From Fimbriimonadaceae bacterium (GTDB lineage: Bacteria; Armatimonadota; Fimbriimonadia; Fimbriimonadales; Fimbriimonadaceae): a stretch of 9,488 bases of DNA. Both the position numbers and the translations under genes were made by a program. The notes beneath the pieces were generated by a model that worked only from the letters and a program-made list of their open reading frames with translations, was not told the DNA's origin and searched no databases. This document shows, in pieces, positions 6,589-9,488 of this stretch (positions are counted from its first letter, which is position 1; the number at the start of each line of letters is the position of its first letter). The stretch spans positions 1-9,488 of the forward strand of contig JADLGZ010000169.1 of NCBI GenBank assembly GCA_020849075.1, given 5' to 3'.

Positions 6589-7812
6589 ATGAGCATCCAT
6601 AAGTTCACCCTTCCGAATGGCGTTCGAGTCTTGGTCGCGCCAAACAGCAATGTTCGGAGCGCGGCGATCGGAATCACCTGCCGCGCCGGTAGCCGCCACG
6701 AAACCGACCAAGAAGGAGGCATTACGCATTTCATTGAGCACATGCTGTTTAAGGGCACAAAGAGCCGCAATGCCAAGCAAATCGCGGAAGAGATAGAGGG
6801 ACGCGGGGGCATGCTCAATGCTTTCACGGATAAGGAGCAGACCACCTACTATTGCCGTGTCTTAAGTGACGATGCACCCATTGCGGTTGATGTCCTTTCC
6901 GACATGCTCGTCAATAGCCTTCTGGACCCCGAGGAACTGGACCGCGAGCGCGGGGTGATCTTGGAGGAAATCAAGCGGAGCGAGGACGATCCGGAAGACC
7001 AGGTCCACGAGTTGCACATGGAGCGACGCTGGGGCGATCATCCATTGGGAAGGCCGATAATCGGAACACGCGAGAGCGTCGGAGGCTTCCAGTCCAATGA
7101 CTTACGATCCTATATTCAGCGACGCTATCTTGGAGGAAACATCGTGATTTCGGCGGCCGGGAACCTTGACCCCGATGCCTTCCTGGTACTGGCAAAGTCG
7201 AAGTTGGCTGAGCTACCCGCCGGTGAGGATAACCCAACCTTGGCTCCCCCAGCAGTGAAAGTTGACAGCAAAGAAATTCGAAAGGATGTGGAGCAAGTTC
7301 ACTTTTGCATTGGGGGTGATAGCGTGAGCGTTTACTCGCCAGATATCTATCCGATCGCGGTGCTGGACGCCGTTCTCGGGGGAGGCATGAGCGGGAGGCT
7401 CTTCCAAGAAATCCGGGAACGCCGAGGTCTCGCCTATTCATGCAGTAGCTACAACCTTAGCTACTCGGCCGCGGGCATGTTTACCGTTTATGGCGGCACG
7501 GGGCGACAAACTTGGGAGCAAGTTCAAGAAGTTGTCGCGAGCGAGATCAAGAGACTGATCCGTGATGGCCTAATGGAGGGCGAACTGGAGAAGGTCAAAC
7601 GGCAGATGGCTGGGAATATGGTGCTCGGTTTGGAGAGCATGAACAGCCAAATGATGCGAATGACCAAGAACGAGCTGGTCCATGGTCGCGAGGTGCCGAT
7701 TGACGAGACATTGGAAAAGATTAATGCTGTGACCGAAAGCCAAGTACGAGACGTCGTCGCCCAAATTTTTGCCGATGGTCGCGTCAGTACGACGGCAATC
7801 GGTCCATTTTAG
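6589..7812 (+). CDS. M16 family zinc metallopeptidase (processing-peptidase-like, M16B)
   Basis: Predicted zinc endopeptidase of 407 residues, the size of a single mitochondrial-processing-peptidase-like subunit. The inverted zinc motif is intact: HFIEH with His47, Glu50 (catalytic base) and His51, and the distal ligand Glu127 in RGVILEEIKRSEDD, 76 residues after His51 as expected. The first domain also shows the typical GGMLNAFTDKEQTTYY (73-88). The second domain carries GGGMSGRLFQEIRERRGLAYSC (264-285), holding the Arg270/Tyr283 pair that contacts substrate in the family. No signal peptide is seen, so a cytoplasmic location is inferred; some bacterial homologues act as homodimers or with a non-catalytic partner, and no such partner is next door. 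It is the first gene of a plus-strand pair, 5 bp before a sensor kinase. The substrate cannot be told from sequence. Confidence 0.93.
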   Translation: MSIHKFTLPNGVRVLVAPNSNVRSAAIGITCRAGSRHETDQEGGITHFIEHMLFKGTKSRNAKQIAEEIEGRGGMLNAFTDKEQTTYYCRVLSDDAPIAVDVLSDMLVNSLLDPEELDRERGVILEEIKRSEDDPEDQVHELHMERRWGDHPLGRPIIGTRESVGGFQSNDLRSYIQRRYLGGNIVISAAGNLDPDAFLVLAKSKLAELPAGEDNPTLAPPAVKVDSKEIRKDVEQVHFCIGGDSVSVYSPDIYPIAVLDAVLGGGMSGRLFQEIRERRGLAYSCSSYNLSYSAAGMFTVYGGTGRQTWEQVQEVVASEIKRLIRDGLMEGELEKVKRQMAGNMVLGLESMNSQMMRMTKNELVHGREVPIDETLEKINAVTESQVRDVVAQIFADGRVSTTAIGPF

Positions 7813-7817
7813 GGGCG

Positions 7818-9368
7818 ATGTCAGATTTCGGTCGGTTGCTCGCCCATTCAAGCAGTGAGGATCAACTGCTGGCGGAGGCGGCTCAATTGGCCCAGGAGCG
7901 TCTCCAAGCGGACTCCGTGGATATTATTCTCAGTACCGCCTCGGGGGAGGTGGTCCTTCGCGCCAGTACAAGCCATCCGGATTTCGTAGGTCGGGTGCGA
8001 TTCTCGAGTCAGAAAGGGGTTACCGGCCATGTCATCGAAACAGGTGAGGTCGTTGTTCGACAACTGGGGGATCAGCATCCGGAGGAGATTCGCTTCCCTG
8101 GTACGGAGCGGGAGGAGTTCGCCTTCGAGGTTTTCGCGCCCCTGGCTGACTTGGGTGTTCTCGTAGTTCGTTACCGATCCCACAAGCCCAGCCCTGAAGT
8201 TGCGGAGGTAAGCGAGGAGATCGCTCTTGCCCTCGCGGGCTGGCGGCGCGCGTACGAGATGGGGGGACATGCGGATCGTCTTGGCGCGCTCAGTGAAGTG
8301 ACGCAATCCATTGCGACCAGCCCTTATGTTGAAGAAATCATACAATTATTGGTCAATGTTACGGCCGAACAGTTTGGCTACAAGGTCTGCACCGTCCGGC
8401 TACTGGATGAGTCGAGTGAAGAACTCGTCCTTCGGGCTACCCAGGCCAAGTCCAGTGAATATCAGCGCAAGCGCAGTATCCGGGTCGGTGAGTCCATTGC
8501 CGGCCGAGCGGTCGTAGAGCAACGGCCGATTGTTGTCCCGGATGTGCTTTCCGAGGATGAGTACATCGGACACGAACTCGCCGCCCAACAAGGGCTGTCC
8601 AGCATGATTTGTGTTCCCTTGACGATTGAGGACCATGCGATCGGCGTTCTGACGTGTTACACGGAAGAGCCGCACGACTTCTCACCGGTTGAGATCAGCG
8701 CCTTGGAGACCATTGCCCAGCAAGCGGCATTCAGCATTGAGCGGGCCAAGCTACAGGTTCGGAGCACGCTCATGCAGGAGATGCACCATCGGGTGAAGAA
8801 CAACCTTCAACAAATCGTCTCGCTCCTTCGCTTGCAACTAACTCATCGCCACTACGGCTCGATTGATGAGGCGATCAATGACTCCATCCACAGAATCCTC
8901 GCAATCTCGGCGGTTCATGATCTACTCAGTCGCGAGGACCTTGATCGCGTTGACCTCAAGACCATTGCCGAGACCCTCGTAGGGCACCTGCAGCAGTCAT
9001 ACTTGACGCCGCAAAAGGCGTTTCAGTTTGACGTGCGGGGAGACCATGTTCGCCTTTCTATGACGCAAGCGACGCAAGTTGCCCTCATGCTCAATGAGCT
9101 CCTGCTGAATGCAGTGGAACATGGCTTTGCCGGAGCAGAAGGCGGGGAGGTTCACGTCACTTTTGAAGCAGCCGATGACCAAGTATCACTGTGGGTGGCC
9201 AATAATGGCCACCCACTTCCCGCCGGGTTTGATATCTCCACTTCGGGCAACTTAGGTTTGCAGATCGTCACGAGTCTTGCCCGGGGCCTTGGCGGCACCT
9301 TCCGACTCTATGATTCGCATTCCTGGGCCGTTGCCGAGGTGAAGTTCACCCGCGTAACGAGCGATTAG
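7818..9368 (+). CDS. Sensor histidine kinase, GAF-GAF-HisKA_2-HATPase (PdtaS-like)
   Basis: Soluble histidine kinase of 516 residues with no membrane segment. A divergent GAF domain covers about 1-145 (KGVTGHVIETGEVVV at 66-80). A second, more typical GAF covers about 155-312 (VGESIAGRAVVEQRPIVVPDV at 223-243, MICVPLTI at 263-270). HisKA_2 follows: EMHHRVKNNLQQIVSLLRLQ (321-340), with the phospho-accepting His in HHRVKNN, probably His324. The ATPase domain has an N-box MLNELLLNAVEHGF (424-437) and a GNLGLQIV G-box (477-484). At the D-box the usual Asp appears as Asn (VANNG, 460-464). There is no receiver domain, and no response regulator gene is in view; HisKA_2 kinases often pair with ANTAR-type RNA-binding regulators. 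It starts 5 bp after the peptidase gene, with AGGGG just 2 nt before the ATG overlapping that gene's stop, so co-transcription is likely. The input signal is unknown. Confidence 0.92.
   Translation: MSDFGRLLAHSSSEDQLLAEAAQLAQERLQADSVDIILSTASGEVVLRASTSHPDFVGRVRFSSQKGVTGHVIETGEVVVRQLGDQHPEEIRFPGTEREEFAFEVFAPLADLGVLVVRYRSHKPSPEVAEVSEEIALALAGWRRAYEMGGHADRLGALSEVTQSIATSPYVEEIIQLLVNVTAEQFGYKVCTVRLLDESSEELVLRATQAKSSEYQRKRSIRVGESIAGRAVVEQRPIVVPDVLSEDEYIGHELAAQQGLSSMICVPLTIEDHAIGVLTCYTEEPHDFSPVEISALETIAQQAAFSIERAKLQVRSTLMQEMHHRVKNNLQQIVSLLRLQLTHRHYGSIDEAINDSIHRILAISAVHDLLSREDLDRVDLKTIAETLVGHLQQSYLTPQKAFQFDVRGDHVRLSMTQATQVALMLNELLLNAVEHGFAGAEGGEVHVTFEAADDQVSLWVANNGHPLPAGFDISTSGNLGLQIVTSLARGLGGTFRLYDSHSWAVAEVKFTRVTSD
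9191..9216. repeat. Strong perfect hairpin inside the kinase gene
   Basis: GTGGGTGGCC (9191-9200) and GGCCACCCAC (9207-9216) are exact reverse complements around a 6-nt AATAAT spacer, so about 10-11 bp could pair. It encodes W-V-A-N-N-G-H-P of the kinase D-box. No T-tract follows on either strand, so it is not a standard intrinsic terminator. Confidence 0.65.
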
Positions 9369-9488
9369 TCTCCAGTTTGTCCGAAGTTGCTAATGACAAG
9401 GTCAATGTCAGCGGCATCAACTTCACCAGAACCATCTACATCACAGACGGTAGGATCGGTCGAACCGAACTGACTAATCACCAAATCA
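9365..9488 (-). CDS. C-terminal end of a protein with a dockerin-like calcium-loop tail (partial)
   Basis: Read on the minus strand from the right edge, a 40-codon open frame ends in TAA at 9367-9365. It contains two copies of a DLVIS(Q/N)FG helix separated by a calcium-loop sequence, C-DVDGSGEVDAAD, matching the dockerin/EF-hand loop spacing D-x-D-x-(S)-G-x-x-D-x-x-D. Such two-part tails sit at the very C-terminus of secreted proteins, as here, where the stop follows GQTGD. In Armatimonadota and Planctomycetota similar tails are common on large secreted proteins without known cellulosomes, so cohesin binding should not be assumed. The rest of the protein is outside the window. Its stop overlaps that of the convergent kinase gene by 4 bp. 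Confidence 0.8.
   Translation of the reverse strand, partial: DLVISQFGSTDPTVCDVDGSGEVDAADIDLVISNFGQTGD

Noticed and set aside
5283..6602. Plus-strand open frames opposite pntAB and pntAA
   Set aside because: They are shadows of the transhydrogenase genes; no ribosome sites or family motifs are seen.
1..9488. CRISPR array, tRNA, insertion sequence or prophage signals
   Set aside because: No spaced direct repeats, cloverleaf sequences, transposase motifs or terminal inverted repeats were seen on either strand by reading.

Overview
This window reads as a stretch of ordinary bacterial chromosome: dense coding, moderately GC-rich, tight gene spacing, with ATG, GTG and probably TTG starts. The best guess at the organism is a member of the Armatimonadota (Fimbriimonas-like). 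The grounds are circumstantial: a three-gene pntAA-pntAB-pntB transhydrogenase, a dockerin-like calcium-loop C-terminal tail on the gene entering from the right, a HisKA_2-type histidine kinase with two GAF domains, and a gene whose promoter -10 box lies 7 bp before its ATG (leaderless). No single marker gene settles it. No tRNA, rRNA, CRISPR array, insertion sequence or phage gene was seen.

Layout. Positions 2-664 (+) hold the 3' part of a divergent fumarylacetoacetate hydrolase family protein. Positions 702-1799 (+) encode a polysaccharide export protein with three SLBB-type repeats, overlapped by 8 bp by a VanX/DdpX-type D-Ala-D-Ala dipeptidase (1792-2532, +). After a 49-bp gap holding a clear sigma70-like promoter comes a secreted protein of unknown function (2582-3676, +). 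It converges, with only 8 bp between stops, on a minus-strand operon encoding the three subunits of proton-translocating NAD(P) transhydrogenase (6529 down to 3685; the coding regions overlap by 4 bp at each junction). A 59-bp divergent region separates that operon from a plus-strand pair: an M16 zinc metallopeptidase (6589-7812) and, 5 bp later, a GAF-GAF-HisKA_2-HATPase sensor kinase (7818-9368). The kinase stop codon overlaps the stop codon of a minus-strand gene (9365-9488, partial) whose visible 40 residues are a dockerin-like tail.

How the genes fit together. The SLBB exporter and the dipeptidase look co-transcribed and envelope-related. The transhydrogenase operon supplies NADPH at the expense of the proton gradient and is autonomous. 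The peptidase and the kinase are probably one transcription unit, although a functional link is only inferred. Nothing here amounts to a clearly new multi-gene system. The points most worth a second look are the leaderless secreted protein of unknown function, the FAH homologue that seems to lack its metal ligands, a strong 10-bp perfect hairpin lying on the kinase's ATP-binding D-box, and the dockerin-tailed protein at the right edge.
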